A stretch of 8,626 nt of DNA. Origin: Salinicoccus sp. UBA3372 (GTDB lineage: Bacteria; Bacillota; Bacilli; Staphylococcales; Salinicoccaceae). The position numbers were made by a program, and so were the translations under genes. The stretch's first letter is position 1; the number at the start of each line of letters is the position of its first letter. This document shows, in pieces, positions 7,860 through 8,626 of the stretch. The stretch is from positions 7,764 to 16,389 of the forward strand of contig DEQG01000139.1 in NCBI GenBank assembly GCA_002360325.1. Reading direction: 5' to 3'. The notes beneath the pieces were generated by a model. It was not told where the DNA came from. It did not search any database and worked only from the letters and a program-made list of their open reading frames with translations.

Positions 7860-7887
7860 CGAACGTTAAGAGATTGTAAATCGTTCA
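7860..7887. promoter_or_regulatory. Possible operator upstream of the glmU promoter
   Basis: On the minus strand GAACG (7886-7882) and CGTTC (7865-7861) form an inverted repeat with 16 bases between them, ending four bases before the -35. The half-sites recall the GAAC core of PurR boxes in Bacillus, and purR normally lies just beyond ridA in this neighbourhood. The flanks fit the PurR consensus poorly, so the binding protein is a guess. Confidence 0.3.
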
Positions 7888-7915
7888 GCAGGGAATACTG
7901 GCAATTTTAATTCAG

Positions 7916-7942
7916 TTACCCTTTTCTTACTGCAGCACAAAC
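7916..7942 (-). promoter_or_regulatory. Weak sigma-B-like promoter candidate upstream of glmU
   Basis: GTTTGT (7942-7937), 15 bases, then GGGTAA (7921-7916) on the minus strand. The elements resemble the ctc candidate, but the spacer is at the upper limit of the known range. Chance is a serious alternative in an AT-rich gap. Confidence 0.25.
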
Positions 7943-7950
7943 ATTTTACA

Positions 7951-7994
7951 CAAAATAAAAAGAGTATAAAACCTGTTGGCAGATTTTATACTCT
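7951..7994 (-). terminator. Intrinsic terminator after spoVG
   Basis: On the minus strand AGAGTATAAAATCTG (7994-7980) pairs with CAGGTTTTATACTCT (7975-7961) over 15 bp with a single U-G pair and a CCAA loop. TTTTATTTT follows. It starts 10 bases after the spoVG stop and ends the ridA-spoVG transcript. The other strand has no T run after the stem, so it acts in one direction. Confidence 0.9.
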
Positions 7995-8004
7995 ATTCTA
8001 AGTT

Positions 8005-8370
8005 TTAAGCATTCTGGTTTTCATCATCATCATCTTCTGCCGCTTCATCTGCAGCTTCCGCTTCTGTGCTTTCACTTTCATCGCTGTCGTCCGTTTTCGG
8101 TGTCTCTGCAACATCTTCGGTTTCATCATAGACTTTCATGATTTCTTCCTGCACATGCTGTCTCATCTCTGAATTGATAGGATGTGCTATGTCTCTGAAT
8201 TCACCGTCCGGAGTCCTTTTGCTTGGCATAGCTACGAAAAGCCCGTTATTTCCTTCAATAACTCTTAAATCATGAATGACAAAAGAATCTTCAAATGTAA
8301 TCGACACTAACGCTTTCATTCTTGTATCCTGATTATTAACTTTACGCAGCCTAACATCTGTAATTTGCAT
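8005..8370 (-). CDS. spoVG: Regulatory protein SpoVG
   Basis: A small nucleic-acid-binding regulator. In Bacillus it affects septation during sporulation, and in Staphylococcus it acts with YabJ downstream of sigma-B on capsule, virulence and wall traits. With ATG at 8370 it has 121 residues. The N-terminus [11 protein letters not shown] and the core [35 protein letters not shown] (32-66) are nearly identical to the staphylococcal protein as I recall it. The tail after about residue 81 is longer than in Bacillus or S. aureus SpoVG (about 97-100 residues in total). Twenty of its last 40 residues are Asp or Glu. A TTG at 8385 is in frame, but the family begins at the ATG. It follows ridA by 89 bases and is ended by a strong terminator. 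I found no convincing promoter in the gap, so it is probably cotranscribed with ridA. Confidence 0.96.
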   Translation of the reverse strand: MQITDVRLRKVNNQDTRMKALVSITFEDSFVIHDLRVIEGNNGLFVAMPSKRTPDGEFRDIAHPINSEMRQHVQEEIMKVYDETEDVAETPKTDDSDESESTEAEAADEAAEDDDDENQNA

Positions 8371-8459
8371 ATCCAGTTCCCCCAATAAGTTGATATTGTT
8401 GGATCAAATGTGTTACTGCTGCAGTCTAATAATATTAAATTGGTTATTGCGTTTCCATC
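8371..8459 (-). other. ridA-spoVG gap, no clear promoter
   Basis: The 89-bp gap holds the spoVG ribosome binding site. A TATTAT-like -10 is present but without a good -35, and there is no terminator. A five-base inverted repeat (TTGAT/ATCAA, 8390-8407) is too short to call. Confidence 0.4.
8377..8383 (-). promoter_or_regulatory. Ribosome binding site of spoVG
   Basis: GGGGGAA lies eight bases before ATG 8370. It is not the usual GGAGG but supports that start over the in-frame TTG at 8385, whose codon it overlaps. Confidence 0.55.
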
Positions 8460-8626
8460 TTACTCTTCCGATGCAACAACTTCAATTTCTACCTGAACAT
8501 CTTTAGGTAGACGACTGACTTCCACACATGACCTTGCTGGTAATTTACCCGTAAAATAAGAACCATAAACCTCGTTGATATGTGGGAAGTTATTCATATC
8601 AGATATGAAAATCGTCGTTTTTACTA
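8460..8626 (-). CDS. ridA: RidA family reactive enamine/imine deaminase (YabJ), C-terminal part
   Basis: The last 54 residues of a gene whose start lies beyond the right edge. RidA proteins are small trimeric enzymes that hydrolyse reactive 2-aminoacrylate and related enamines produced by PLP enzymes. The visible part, [20 protein letters not shown], followed by [20 protein letters not shown], carries the family signature with the conserved Arg of PARS that binds the substrate carboxylate, and the Glu of VEIE. It matches staphylococcal YabJ closely. The gene order yabJ-spoVG is conserved in Bacillales, with purR normally upstream. The reading frame enters from base 8626 with two bases of an incomplete codon. 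Confidence 0.94.
   Translation of the reverse strand, partial: VKTTIFISDMNNFPHINEVYGSYFTGKLPARSCVEVSRLPKDVQVEIEVVASEE

Noticed and set aside
8390..8407. Small inverted repeat TTGAT/ATCAA in the ridA-spoVG gap, considered as a riboswitch or RBS-hiding hairpin
   Set aside because: Five pairs with an eight-base loop in an AT-rich leader is within chance expectation, and no known riboswitch motif is present.
1..8626. A search for a new defence, mobile or biosynthetic system
   Set aside because: Every coding stretch is assigned to a conserved core gene in its conserved order; no repeats, integrase, transposase, CRISPR or unknown gene is visible.

Overview
The window carries a run of conserved housekeeping genes from a low-to-moderate GC Firmicute, all on the minus strand. 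Gene order (read 8626 to 1) is ridA/yabJ - spoVG - glmU - prs - ctc (L25) - pth - mfd - yabN/mazG-like. This is the purR-to-divIC neighbourhood of Bacillales. Protein by protein the genes resemble the Staphylococcus versions as I remember them (SpoVG core, L25 with acidic tail, Mfd). There is no spoVT after mfd, as there is in spore-forming Bacillus. My best guess is a member of Staphylococcaceae outside Staphylococcus proper, perhaps a salt-tolerant genus such as Salinicoccus or Jeotgalicoccus. The genus is inference only.

Layout from the right edge: the 3' end of ridA (8460-8626, cut by the window edge) and spoVG (8005-8370) form one block, ended by a strong intrinsic terminator (7951-7994). 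A 204-bp gap then holds a near-consensus sigma-A promoter (7829-7857) for glmU, with a possible operator just upstream. glmU and prs lie 18 bp apart and are probably cotranscribed. In the 90-bp gap before ctc there are candidate sigma-B-like and sigma-A promoters and a nested inverted repeat. ctc is followed at once by an intrinsic terminator (4669-4694). Beyond it pth, mfd and yabN are tightly packed with overlapping ends. yabN runs off the left edge at base 1.

The genes supply basic cell needs: UDP-GlcNAc for wall precursors (GlmU), PRPP for nucleotides (Prs), a ribosomal protein linked to stress (L25/Ctc), peptidyl-tRNA recycling (Pth), transcription-coupled repair (Mfd), a nucleotide pyrophosphohydrolase/methylase-like protein (YabN), removal of reactive enamines (RidA) and a pleiotropic nucleic-acid-binding regulator (SpoVG). 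No mobile element, CRISPR array, tRNA, rRNA or evidently new system is visible. The points worth a second look are regulatory elements in the gaps, an apparent gene loss between mfd and yabN, and the acidic tails of L25 and SpoVG. No stretch above 300 bases lacks a gene.
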